64,000 bases of DNA, taken from positions 44,600,501 through 44,664,500 of the forward strand of contig NC_088919.1 of assembly GCF_963576675.1 (NCBI RefSeq), given 5' to 3'. The translations under genes were made by a program, and so were the position numbers. The DNA is from Euphorbia lathyris. Taxonomy: Eukaryota; Streptophyta; Magnoliopsida; Malpighiales; Euphorbiaceae. The number at the start of each line of letters is the position of its first letter. Within the stretch, counting starts at the first letter, position 1. Below the pieces are notes generated by a model. That model did not search any database. It had not been told where the DNA came from and saw only the letters and a program-made list of their open reading frames with translations. Below, piece after piece: positions 11,114-21,892 of the stretch.

Positions 11114-11890
11114 CCGATCTGCCACCCGATTCTGCTCTCTGTAAACATGGCATAAGTTGATACTATCGAAAGAGGAGCAAATCCTTCTAATTGCCTTGAC
11201 TAAATTTTGGCTCCCTAAGCACAGAGCCCTTTTATCAGAAATTAAATTGATTGCTTCAAGATTGTCTGACTCCACGAGCAACTTCCTAATCCCTAGACCC
11301 TCTGTCATCCTAAGAGCATCTGCAACAGCCTCTTAAATTGGCTCTTAAGTTAAAATTTGAGAAGGGAGAATAAAAATTCAGCTCCAACAGTCTCTTAGTG
11401 GCTTCTCAAATCACTAAGAGCTCATCCATCCTCTCTATTAATAGAGAGCCTTTCTCCACCTCTTAGTGCCTCCTAAATTCATTTTGTATTAATAATTTAT
11501 TATTAAGAAGTCTCTCTCATTTCACTATTGGCAAATACAACAACAATCATTGATAATTTTAATTATAAAATAATAAATAAGGAGTGAATATAAGGAGTAT
11601 TGTTGGAGATCACATATCTTAGTCACTCTTAAATCACTAAGAGTCAATTATTTATATTATTTTTAAAGAGTGTACTAAGAGTCTCTTGGAGATGCTCTAA
11701 GCCCAGAAAAGATACCCCAAAGCTCAACAATAAACGAAGAGCCCAAGCCCAGATTCTGAGCAAAACCAGACAACCAAGCACCTCCATCATATCTTAAAAC
11801 ACCACCGACAGCAATTCTTCCATTCTCTTTACACGACCCATCGGTATTCAACTTCACCACCCTCTCACCAGGTCTATCCCAGTCTAACCG
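11114..11890 (-). pseudogene. RNase H-like domain of LINE type, split by a MITE and an LTR element
   Basis: Minus strand. The first part (from about 11890) contains VKLNTDGSCKENG, the first catalytic-Asp motif of plant LINE-type RNase H, then IVELWGIFSGLR with the Glu motif. The second part (11113-11310) has KLLVESDN with the next catalytic Asp and ends QNRVADR. A 384-bp MITE separates them. Joining 11310 to 11698 with one TAA copy keeps the reading frame open across the join. The C-terminal end is cut by the Athila-like LTR. A LINE source is most likely; a host RNase H-like gene cannot be excluded. Confidence 0.75.
11314..11697. mobile_element. PIF/Harbinger-like (Tourist-type) MITE, 384 bp
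   Basis: Ends are GAGCATCTGCAACAGCCTCT and, reversed, GAGCATCTCCAAGAGACTCT. TAA flanks both sides (11311-11313 and 11698-11700), the usual PIF/Harbinger 3-bp duplication. It contains repeated CACTAAGAG-type segments and no ORF. The insertion splits the RNase H-like frame cleanly. Confidence 0.9.
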
Positions 11891-11929
11891 ATGAACAACT
11901 TTCCTTTAGATAGAACCTGTTTTTTTTTA

Positions 11930-12455
11930 GTTTATTAAGATATTGATCTTTTATTCAGACACATTAAATCTATTATTTTTTTTTTACATTAAACAATTTT
12001 TTTAATAGCAAATAACAGGTAAATCAAACATATTCTTAATATATCTAAACAACATAACATAAGGATGCTTTTTGCCAATGTATTTACATATGTATTTACA
12101 TATGTACAACATATAAATATGTATTAGCAATTTAGCATCATAGCTTATTTTAGGGATAAGTTTCAAAATACCTTAATGATGATACAATTAGGGTTTACTC
12201 ACTCATAGTCATTTCATTTAAAAAGTAATTTTTTTTTGTAAAATTTCTTTCTTAATCCCTAAAATAACAGTAATGTTAATAAAAAAACCTATAAAATCTA
12301 AGTAAATTATCATTTCACATTACTCATTACTTTTTTTTATTGATAATAATTATTTAATTATTTTTTTGATAAATATTTTCATATGGAATTTATAATAAGC
12401 TTCGAATAAATTATTATGTTGGATAACAAGATGCGAATCGAATATCCACCCAACC
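11930..12455. other. AT-rich stretch, no gene seen
   Basis: Long A/T runs between the RNase H relic and the L10a fragment. Probably decayed retrotransposon sequence; I see no domain. Confidence 0.4.
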
Positions 12456-12659
12456 TTAAGAAAGATCGAAGCAATGGGTGGCTTCAGCCTCCTCCACATG
12501 TTGAGCATCTTTTCCAGTGCCACTGAAACGCCTGTCCTTCTGAGGATCATAGTTCTCAATCCCAATTTGCAGCTCAATTGTCTTTGTAAAATTGCGCTTC
12601 TTTTCTTTTGAAGCATTCACGTATTCGGTCTCAGTAGAAGCTTCTGTCTTGACCTGCAT
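12456..12659 (-). pseudogene. RPL10A: Fragment of ribosomal protein L10a (uL1)
   Basis: The minus-strand translation holds [20 protein letters not shown] then QKDRRFSGT, a close match to the N-terminal third of plant cytosolic L10a (KKRNF.ETIELQIGLKNYDP...). It then jumps to DAQHVEEAE, which in the intact protein lies about 18 residues further on, so a short internal deletion is present. Nothing of the C-terminal two thirds follows. It is fused upstream to acidic, threonine-rich residues that do not belong to L10a. It adjoins the antisense ORF remnants of the Tat element and shares their strand, so it may have been captured. Not functional. Confidence 0.75.
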
Positions 12660-12699
12660 ATTTGTTTGAGTTTTGACCCGAGCTTCGGGAGTAATCCCT

Positions 12700-14010
12700 T
12701 AAAAAGTACCCAATATCTCATCCTCATCCAACACAACAATGAAGGGCGATTCCTTAGGAATCTTACCTAAATAAATGGAACCACGACATATGAGGCCATT
12801 ACTGCAGCATATATGAAGCAGGTATTAAAAACTTATATAAAAAACTGTTAAAAACAAGAGGTTGTAAAAGCTTACTAGAAGGTGAACTATCTTCAGTAGC
12901 CCTCAAAGAGCCACTAAAGTTCGTGGCGGAGGGTGAAGACGGCAGACCATTAGGAATGTAAGAGGATACAATATGAGCTGCCTCAACTGTTACCTCAACC
13001 TCCTCCCCAACACATTTCTTCATGGCGAGCAGCCTCAGCCGCAGTCGCAGCCTCAGCCTCCTCCTCAGCATGTCTCTTCGCAGCCAATTAGCAAGCTAGC
13101 AATTTGAGCTACACATTACTCATGTTAGAACCTGCACATACAGGAATCAAAAAATCAAGACAACGAAAAAGGAGTGTTCAATTCTAACCTGCAAAGATAT
13201 GATTATATGTGGGTGTTCCCTTCGGATGAACTTGGTTATCCTCATCCACTATAAAAAATGGCATATCCTCCACCAAGTGACTCAACAGTTGATCCCTCGT
13301 AAAAGTAAGATGTAGATTTGTCAAACAATCATACATGTCTTGTTCATCATCAGTAAGGGGAGCCAAGTAACGAAAGCTGTCTTTTTCATAACGGCCCAAT
13401 TCCAGGAGAAATGGTAAGAAAAGCCGAGGGGATAGAGAGAGTCCCCTAAAATTTCACCGCTCCCATATGTAGGAAGGCAAATCTAGAACCAACGAGGTTT
13501 AAATTTTTTTATTGTTGGAGGGTTTATCATTCACAAATGGCAGCATATTGGTTGGAACCTTGGAAATCCACAAAGAATCATCAATGTCCCTTTGATATAT
13601 GGAGTCCAGATATGCCGAAGCAGAGGCCCCGTCAGCATGAATTCCAGATCCTCCCAGACCTTAACCAAGCCTAAAAAGTCCGTTCAAAATATTGTCGGAG
13701 AAGAGGAGATGAACCCCATTTTCAAGAAAGATTTGATAAAACCCAAGTGACCCTTAGGTGCCTTAGTTATCACTTGATCAGAAGTAGGAACCCTAGCTTC
13801 TAGATGTGCGAATTCAGGCTATCTGGACACTAGTGTAGCCAATGTAAGGTCATCAAAGGTCGATGGTTTCTCATAATTCCTCAAACGGGGAATTTTCGGT
13901 TTCTTAGGCTCTTCAGGCTCTTCATTCTTTTTACTTCGAGACTTGTTATTCTTACTTGCCTGAGGTTTCTTACCACTAGATGAACCCGCTCGTACCATTG
14001 AGCAATGAGA
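12700..14010 (-). pseudogene. Decayed antisense ORF of a Retand-like Tat element
   Basis: The coding pieces lie on the strand opposite to the adjoining LTR. From MVRAGSSSGKK near 13998 a basic, proline-rich start leads to LRNYEKPSTFDDLTLATLVS. After a stop the frame goes on as RVPTSDQVITKAPKGHLGF, resembling the 'putative gypsy type transposon' domain (PF04195-like). Further pieces are SAYLDSIYQRDIDDSLW (about 13600), a 71-residue stretch at 13184-13399 (RYEKDSFRYLAPLTDDEQ...), and an Ala/Glu-rich tail at 13010-13070. Tat elements of the Retand group are known to carry an antisense ORF between pol and the 3' LTR. Several frameshifts and stops mark it as dead; introns cannot be ruled out. Confidence 0.6.
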
Positions 14011-14468
14011 AGAAGGAAGACATAAAGTAAAGAGGAGAAATAACTTACTTATTCGGGGGGTAGAGCAGCTTCCTAAAGTGAAAAAGGGGGATAACAAGGA
14101 ACCAAACGAGAGCAAAATCTCAACTCCAAAAAATGAGTGAGAGCAAGGAAGATGAGAAGTAACTAGATGGAAGAGTGAGGAATGCAGTAGGGCAGAAAGA
14201 ATAAAAGCGTTTTAGAAAATGAAAAGACTCGAAGGCAAATGAAGAGTTTTTCATCACCAAAAGAAACAGTCTCATAAATGAGTCGTAAAACACAAGATTC
14301 TAGGCCCAATCATAGTCGAACACGTCAGCAAAATCAAGAGCCTAAAATAGGCGGCATCATCATAACTCCAAAATGACGGTTTAGGGGGATTAAATCACAA
14401 AAAGGCACTCTTATAAAGCAAATTTTAAATAAATCTTGAGAAAATGTCTAAAAATGTTAGGGGGAATA

Positions 14469-14995
14469 TGATATCATGCAAAATGACATCACGTGGATGA
14501 CATCATTCTTGTCCTCCTTGGAGTTGAAAGACCACGTGTCAGAACAAGCGGTCCAAGTTCAAACGACAGCGATCCAAGTTCAACGATAACGGTCCAAAGA
14601 CGTCTATGGAGGTCTGAATTTGGCAAACGGGGCTCTAACCCCCTAATTATAAGAGAATCTTCTGAAATCCTACGAGATAAATGATTCCTCCTAGGATTCA
14701 GACTCCTTGAAGGATAAGGAATCTTAGTCCCATGAGGATTCCTAAAGAGGTAACAACCTTAAACCTAAAAAGCCTATAAATAACATGTATTGACACAAGA
14801 TACGGTACGTTAACTACTATCGCACAACTAATCCATATCTTTTAATCTGATCTAATAATAAATTGACTTAGGCATCAGAGCGAGTTTGTCGGACTTCGGC
14901 CCTGTCTGACCTACATTTTGTTTTACAGATTCATTATGACGTCGGATTGCCTAAGTTGTATGGACACATAAGCAATATCAGGTAACCGGTTATCA
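14469..14995 (+). repeat. 3' LTR of the Retand-like Tat element (about 0.5 kb)
   Basis: It is preceded by a polypurine tract (gttaggggga, 14457-14466). The LTR starts TGATATCATGC and ends ...CCGGTTATCA, giving inverted TGATA/TATCA ends. Near the end it has ttgacttaggcatcagagcg and tttgttttacag, a signature also present in the solo LTR at 52465-52941. A shorter end at ...AATATCA (14980) is possible. Confidence 0.65.
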
Positions 14996-15635
14996 ATACC
15001 ATTTCTCGTGAAATAATAATAATAATTAAACAGGTGTAAGTGTAGAGACATGAAAATGAATTGAAGAATGCAAATTGAAGAATGTAGAGAAGGGATTATC
15101 CAACTCAGTTACCTTCCAACAACTATCTATTATTTCCCTATATTGGGCATTTGGTGCTTGATGGCTTTATTCCAATTTTAAGAAATTACATCATTTTCAT
15201 CATTTATATGCTTCTTATTCTCCTCTCCATTTGCTTTCAATTAATTATAAAAATCTGAAAATGCTTCAGAATGACATCAAGCTTACCACCCATCTTCAAT
15301 TAGAAATAGTGGGTCAGACCTTAAATGATACACTCACCTATAATCCTAAAATTAATTGTGTTTAGAAATTTCAAATTAATTACAAAAAAAAAAGCATAAT
15401 CAAATTATTTAGATTTACAATAAAAAAAAATAATCAAATTATTTATATTTACAATAATTTTTTTTTATCTCTTATATATAGTGAATTGTTAAATACCGCC
15501 TCCAAATTACTAGTTACCACTTCTATTTGGACTTTTTTTTTACCATTTTCATAATTTTGATAAAAAAACTGAAAATTCTTTCTCCAAAATTACAAACTGG
15601 AACAACAATAATTGAAATTATGAAAATAATTGATA
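14996..15635. other. Intergenic AT-rich DNA, no feature seen
   Basis: Low-complexity stretches (15370-15470) and no supported ORF. Confidence 0.4.
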
Positions 15636-15848
15636 TGTGACAACCCGAAACCCGAAAATGGATGATTACGAGTCGGACACATTAAAATTTACATTTTTTT
15701 ATAAAAAAATCATGAATATAATGCATATTTTTTTTATGACGATTAGCATTTTTTGTCATAAAAAATTAGAGAATTTTGTATTTTTCATCGTAAAAAGTTG
15801 AACAGTTTAACATTTTCCGTCGCTAAAAGTCTACAATTGTGCCTAGGT

Positions 15849-15961
15849 CCAATTTTGGTCTAGGAGGGTGCCGGATCTGCCCAGCCAATGGCTTGGGCGG
15901 ATATAGCACCCGATCAAGCCATTGGCTGGGCGGATCCGGCACCATCATAGACCAAAATTGG
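15849..15961. repeat. Long hairpin with 47-bp arms
   Basis: Arms 15849-15895 and 15915-15961 are inverted copies matching at 44 of 47 positions, around a 19-base loop. The arms begin ccaattttggtcta and hold gcccagccaatggcttg. They are GC-richer than the AT-rich surroundings. No duplication of flanking sequence is obvious. Upstream (15730-15835) are three loose repeats of a 'cattttt.gtc..aaaa' type. Confidence 0.9.
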
Positions 15962-16030
15962 CGTTTTTTCTCAAAAAAAAAATATATATATCAAAAAGGC
16001 AAAATTGTCCAAATGGGGGCAGTCATAAGC

Positions 16031-16744
16031 AATGTTATCAGAACCGGACCGAACATCAAACCGGATTGATAACTGGATCACGAGTCACTTGGTCGGACCG
16101 GATAGCTCGGATTGGTCGAACCGGATGATGTAATAAATAAATAAATAATATTTATATATATTAAATATATATAATTATTTTAAAATTATTTCTTATACAT
16201 TATATATATCCAAAATAAATTATAAACAACTTTTGGTTTGTTATTTTTTGTTAATTTGAGTCTTAAATATATAACGAATAAATTAAGTTCAGAATAAATT
16301 GAAACATATCAATGTGTTCTATGCCATGAGATCTTTTTAAAAATCTACTCATAAACTCAAAACGGACATGTGATGAATGAGAAATTAATATTCAAAGTGA
16401 ACGGCTTGAAATGGTTTGGAAGAAAATAAAAGGAGATTAAGCATTCACATCCCACATAGAAAAGAAAGGAAAAGCTTAATTAGCTTATAAGCAAATAAGC
16501 TTTACAAGGCTTTAACCAATTACTAGGGAAAAGGTTCTCTCACGTGCAGGGAGGGTGCAATCGATTAATCACCGGGTTAGGGGCGCATCTGCACGACGTG
16601 GGCGACGCGAATGCCGCACCGTAATAAGGTCCATTGACTTTACCACTTTTGCTATTCAGTGTCCCGCCTAAACAATTTAACCGGACAGGCTCGGACCGAT
16701 CTTCCCACCGGTTCCCGGCCGGTCGGTCCGAGCCTAATAACATT
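16031..16744. mobile_element. MITE-like element with GGACCG-rich inverted ends
   Basis: Left end AATGTTATCAGAACCGGACC; right end reversed AATGTTATTAGGCTCGGACC. Both ends have multiple CCGGA/GGTCC motifs, like the element at 51035-52017, suggesting one family. No clean target duplication was found, so the class is open. Confidence 0.55.
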
Positions 16745-17384
16745 GATAATAAGTAATTTGGGGTGGTAACAACATTCATATATATTTAGATTAAAACAAT
16801 TATCGTTATATATTTAGAACTTGTTTTATTTATAAATTAAAGTTATTTTTGTATATTATTGCTAGTAACTTATACAAAATTCTCTATAAAATAAATAACT
16901 ATCAACAATTTGTTTCTTAATACTAAGTAAACATTTTTTTTTTGGGATAAAAATATTAAGTAAACATTTATATCTATCATTTGAAACAAAATATCAAAAA
17001 CAAAATGGTGCTTTCAAAAATAATATAAAATGGTCACTATTCCTTAGGAGTGTACGAGAGATAATGATATTATAATAGTTGGTCGCAATTAGTTGATGAC
17101 ATTAGCTGTTAGCAGAATTTTTTTGTTAGTTAATTTAATTAGTTGATTGTGTAAATTTGTTTAGTAAAATTTAAATAATTGTTAATAGTTGTTTGTGTAA
17201 AATGACAAATAAAAACTGAAAAACTGTTTCAAAGATCTGAGAACGTAATGTAAAACGTGTCCATAAACTTATACATTATTGCGCGTACATTATACATGAA
17301 CTTTATACATTAGAAATGAGTAATGAAATATTCAGTTTCAAACTAAATTTATAAGTTTGATTTCTATTCAACACATTCATACGT
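16745..17384. other. Intergenic AT-rich DNA, no feature seen
   Basis: No ORF with recognisable similarity; mostly A/T-rich low-complexity sequence. Confidence 0.4.
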
Positions 17385-18090
17385 AGGTTTGCAAGGTTTG
17401 CGGTCATGCTTTGGTGGCTCTGGTATAGACGTAACAGGCTGATCCATGGCGGCAACTGGATTGAAGATGAGGTTCTACACCAGAAGGTGCTACAGTTGCT
17501 ATCGGATTGGCTGCCAAACACGGATTCAAATGAAAACAACCCTTCTATTGTGTTGGTCCTTGATCCTAACAAGGTTTAGTATCCTCCCCCACGAGGTGTC
17601 ACTAAAATCAATTGTGACGCCTCATATGGGGAAAATGGCCTTTCCGCTAGGGTTGGACTGATGTTACGGGACGACAAAGGGCCGATCCTAGCTTCGACCC
17701 TATTGAATTTTGTGAATCTGTTGAAGCAGCGGAACTTCAAGCGATTATGGAGGGACTAGTAGTAGGAAGTGATTGTTTCTTCACACACATTTGTATTGAG
17801 TCGGATGCAAAGGTAGTGATTGATTCCTTAAACGGGATCAGAATCCCGACAGCGTCCTTGGATAACTTGTATAAAGATATCTGTAGTATTAGCTTGGGGT
17901 TCGCGTCCATTTCCTTTTCTTTCGTTCATAGGGAGGGTAACGTACCTGCTCATAAAATGGCTCGCTGGGCCAGGGACATTACCACTTCGATGATCTTTAT
18001 AGAAGATTGTCCATTATCAGTTTGGGATCAGTATGTAACGACGCCGAAAGGCTTTAATTAATGATATTTACCCACCTTTCAAAAAAAAAA
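17385..18090 (+). pseudogene. LINE 3' end with RNase H domain (plus strand)
   Basis: Translation from about 17400 gives LWWLWYRRNRLIHGG, the linker found before RNase H in plant L1-type LINEs. Then comes KINCDASYGENGL (first Asp motif), a frameshift near 17700, AAELQAIMEGLV (Glu motif), CIESDAKVVID (Asp motif) and FVHREGNVPAHKMARWA near the end. A short 3' UTR leads to an A10 tail at 18081-18090. Truncated at the 5' side; the frameshift makes it inactive. Confidence 0.8.
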
Positions 18091-18259
18091 GGCTTTATTA
18101 TGTGTCTGCTCTTGCTAAGAATATATTGAGTTTCAAATTGTAAACCATCGAAAATTTCTGTTAAGAATCTATTTAGATTAACTACTGCTTTTAGTTATTT
18201 ACTTTTTTTTGTTGTTGTTGTAAATATAAGCTGGGTTTTCTTCCAAAATAGTTATAACC

Positions 18260-18805
18260 GGATAAAGTCTAAAAATATTACTAACATTGATAGCTAGGAG
18301 TAATTTTATCTCTAACGTCTAAATGGTGCAATTTACCCCTAACATTGACAACCAAGAACAATTTTACCCCTAACATTGACAAATTAGGTCAAATTGAGAA
18401 ATAATTCATCAAACTGTTTTTTCGGTCATACACTTCACATTTGCATCATTTTATCACTCATTAGTAACAGATCGCAACCATTCGGACATATGTGAATTTT
18501 TTTTTGAAAAAAATTTAAAAATTAAACTATATTTTGTACTAGTTATACACAACTCCAAATATTTTATCGAATCTAAAAAGTATTAATGTCCAATTCTATT
18601 ATTATATACAAAAAAAAATGTTAAATCTTTTTTTAATCCAACTAATAGGTAACTAGTTGAGGATAGAGAGCAAAATATATATGTTTTATAAGGGCAAAAT
18701 TGCTCTCTAATGCCAATGTTAATGGCAAAATTGCTCCATTTTAGACATTATGAGTTAAATTACTCATCGTTATCAATATTAGAGGTATTTTTGCATTCAT
18801 CCCTT
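18260..18805. mobile_element. MITE with about 60-bp imperfect inverted ends
   Basis: The left end (ggataaagtctaaaaatatt...gtctaaatggtgcaattt) and the reversed right end (gggatgaatgcaaaaatacc...gtctaaaatggagcaattt) match imperfectly over about 70 bases. The element at 23464-24059 appears to be a relative. No transposase and no clear target duplication. Confidence 0.6.
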
Positions 18806-19096
18806 TAATCAAACACCATATATTTACCATTCAAAAGACAATTAAATACCGTTTGATTCTTTTTTTTTCATAATTTTTTATATTGTTCACTTCAAACAAT
18901 AGAATAAAAGTGTTTAGTTAGTCAGGTGCTGAGAGCCGTTTTAGGAGAAAAACCAGCTATTAACAATAACAAATAGTAAACAATTGGCGACAATAACAAT
19001 GATTGGGTTTGTTTGGTTTATCATTTATTTGTTGTTGTTGTTTGCTCTTTACTATCGGAAAAAATTGTTTTTTTCAAAAAGTATGGATTTTCTACT

Positions 19097-19750
19097 TTTT
19101 TTTTTTTTTTTTTTGACAACCAAAGAAGCATATATTAAGAATCAAGAAGAAGCATATTACAAATAAAATCAGGGGTATAGAAAACCACTCACCCTGACGT
19201 AAAGGTAAAATACTACTTCTAGCTAACAAATGAGCAACAGAGTTTGCAGAACGACAGACAAAACGAATAGAGCAATTAAAAAGACTCGTTCAATGAAAAA
19301 ATGACAATCATTGGCTAAGGCGCTAAAAGGAGATGAAACCTCTAACGGGCGGGCCATAGACTGTACCACGATCAAAGAATCTGATTCAATGATTACATCC
19401 TTCCATCCGGGGTCTTTGATCCAACTAAGAGCTTCACGGACCGATAGCGCTTCAATGAACGATGCATCTTGATAATTCTGCAAGGTTCCATTTTTAGCCG
19501 CAACAAAACGGCCCGACTCATCCCGAACAATACATCCAAACCCAGCCACATTCTCGTCCGCGAATGACGCACCATCCACATTCAATTTTAGGAAGCCTGT
19601 TGGAGGACGCTGCCACACCATCAGGCTTGGCACAACCGAACTGCCTGAAGGAGAAACAGACGCCTGCGCTTTCTTCCAGGCCTGTAAAAAGGAGCCGGCC
19701 GACTGGTACAGGATCGAGGGTTGTGAATCCTTCCGATTCCACACAATGTC
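19097..19750 (-). mobile_element. 5'-truncated LINE with perfect 10-bp target duplication
   Basis: On the minus strand the element ends in a poly(A) tail (T-run at 19097-19115). The direct repeat ATTTTCTACT flanks it at 19087-19096 and 19751-19760, as expected for target-primed reverse transcription. It is only about 650 bp, so it is strongly 5'-truncated. The RNase H remnant has FLKLNVDGASFADENVAGFG, EALSVREAL and IIESDSLIVVQS with the Asp-Glu-Asp motifs, and stays in frame over about 160 residues. Confidence 0.9.
19223..19744 (-). pseudogene. RNase H domain of the truncated LINE
   Basis: An open frame of 173 codons on the minus strand with all three visible catalytic motifs (NVDGAS, the VREALSW region, IESDSL). 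It is the C-terminal end of a LINE ORF2 without reverse transcriptase or endonuclease. The Met at 19744 is only the first ATG after truncation, not a native start. Confidence 0.8.
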
Positions 19751-19760
19751 ATTTTCTACT

Positions 19761-20249
19761 ATAAAAGATACTTTTTAACTTTCAAAGTTTATATTAAACT
19801 GTTTATGAATTGTGGTTATCACATAAATCAAAACCCACTTCTCTAATATACATTTAATTCATGGATATCAATCTCTTTTAAGGTGTTTTTAATTAATAGT
19901 TTAATTTCAAAGCAGATGAGCACCCAAATACTGGAGTCCACAGAAGATATAACATCCATAGCTACTCCTCTCATTAAAATACCAAAAATTGAAAAACTAA
20001 TAAAAGATTTTGATTCATTACAATAATAATAATAACAGTATGGAAGAATAAGGTTTTCGTAAACAAAAACAAGACGTGCGTACATTAAATTAGGAACGTT
20101 GGTTCACCTCTCATCCATCTCAATTAGTCTTTACAACTATATCTACCTATGCACGAAACAAATATTTACCCATAAATAACACTCATTCTACTATTCCACG
20201 CAAGATACATATTCCAACAATTATATTAATGATATTTTAACATATTCAA
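19761..20249. other. Intergenic, no feature seen
   Basis: AT-rich with short microsatellites (for example taataataa near 20026). No supported ORF. Confidence 0.4.
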
Positions 20250-20480
20250 TGTAACGATCGATGTCGGGATAGAAGGTTTGTGTAAGGAACGATCCTAAGG
20301 AATGATAATAGGGGCAGGAATGAACTGAATCTCATGTCAAAAATGGAGAGAAAGTGACTGAGATTTATTAGTAAGGTGAGAATCTAATACATGCAAACAC
20401 GTTTTAAAGCCATGAGATCAAGGTGTTGGATTTAGGTTAAAGCGGACAATATCTACATGGTATTGGATCATGTTGTTACA
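20250..20480 (+). mobile_element. Candidate TRIM solo LTR or small TIR element
   Basis: 231 bp starting TGTAACGATCGATGTCGGG and ending ...CATGTTGTTACA, so the ends are short inverted TGTAAC/GTTACA repeats with TG...CA. The 3' half has aaagcggacaatatc, a motif I associate with small dispersed plant elements. Flanks ttcaa and tttaa match at four of five bases. Class unproven. Confidence 0.4.
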
Positions 20481-21892
20481 TTTAATACACTAATTAACTC
20501 AGATGAAATGGTATACATTCTACTTTTAATTAATTGGGTATATTGCTGCTCGTGTATATAATAGAAAATTTCCACAAATAAAGATGTCGATATGTACGAG
20601 TTTTGCGGATATTCAATTCTAATGGAGACTATCTAAACTTATATTTAAAGGATTTCAAACTGAAATAAAATTTGAAAAAATACGTGTTGGTCTGGTCCAA
20701 TGTTTGCTGATCTGCACTGAGGTGGAGCATTGGGTACACTCTAATGCAAACAAAGTCAGTGACCAATTAGAATAAAAAACGTGAAGTATCACATAAAAAT
20801 GAAGAGACGAAAAAGTAGATATTACCCATTTATATTCTGTTAGACATGTGAAAGCACTGTTCTACTCCTAGAACTGGACGATGAGGTTGTTCTCGCCATG
20901 CTGAATTCTGTGGGTTTTTTTATATCATCGAGCTTCTTAGAGTTAGAAGGGCTTTAGAAAATGAATTTGGCCTCTGTTTATACTTGGTTCGAAATAGATA
21001 TCCTTCCATTACTACTCTAATTTGAACATTAATGTGAAGAGGTGTTTAATGCCTTAGGTCTTTTGCACTTATCCCGACATCTAATTGGTGTTGATTTAAA
21101 CCTCTGTAACTATTCGATGTAAAATTGACAGTCACATATAGTGGTAAAAATGTATAAAAGCTTGGATTGAGTCATTGAGAACCTTTTCACATTCAATTTC
21201 TTAACTATAAAGTGTAAAGGCTAGATTATATTGGCGTTTGAATCTTATAATGAAGTAACATTTTCCTTTTCATGTTAGTTTCACTTCATAATTCCTATTT
21301 TCCTATTGGTATTTTACTTTTTTTGTCATTGCATTTGATTTAAGTTCACTTGGTCATTCATCCTTATTTTGAGTCTGTAGACCTTGTTCTCCTTTTCCCT
21401 TTTATATGGATGCCTAAATTTTCTTCTTCCTTAGACATTTCCTAAACTGATGACTCTAGCAATGGAGACAAGAATACTCAGTTGAAAAACCAAAGAAATT
21501 AGAAGTCACCCACTCTCAAAGGTATCCTTTCCAACCTTGTTCAAATGTAATTCCTTGTTTTTCGAGCTTTTAAGGATGCAAATATCGATATGAGAACCAT
21601 ATATGAAGAAGCCTGAAGGTAATTATGGACTAAAACAAAGACCTAGAGCATGCTTGGCAACAGATTCGAGCACTATCATCACCCTATGCCTTTAATAAAG
21701 TTGTCCCTTATTAACAAAGTCATTAACGTATTAACGCTTGGGGATGTAGCCTTAGTATCTATGTATACAGAGTTAGAAAGGTTTATACAGTGTTATGGAT
21801 AGTAGGGGCGCCAAACTCTCTATAATGAGTAATTTTAGATAAATGTACATCTTTCACCTCAAAGCTAGTAGGTCTTTACTCCTTTAGCTCAA
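20481..21892. other. Intergenic, probably decayed retrotransposon flank
   Basis: No ORF or element boundary that I can support. It precedes a Tat-like gag relic on the minus strand, so part may be its downstream sequence. Confidence 0.35.

Noticed and set aside
12350..12616. 88-codon minus ORF overlapping the L10a fragment
   Set aside because: It is the wrong frame of the L10a fragment, which is clearly recognisable in the neighbouring frame.
15636..15700. TGTGACAACCCGAAACCC as an LTR start
   Set aside because: The start resembles some Gypsy LTRs, but no matching end, primer site or second copy was found.
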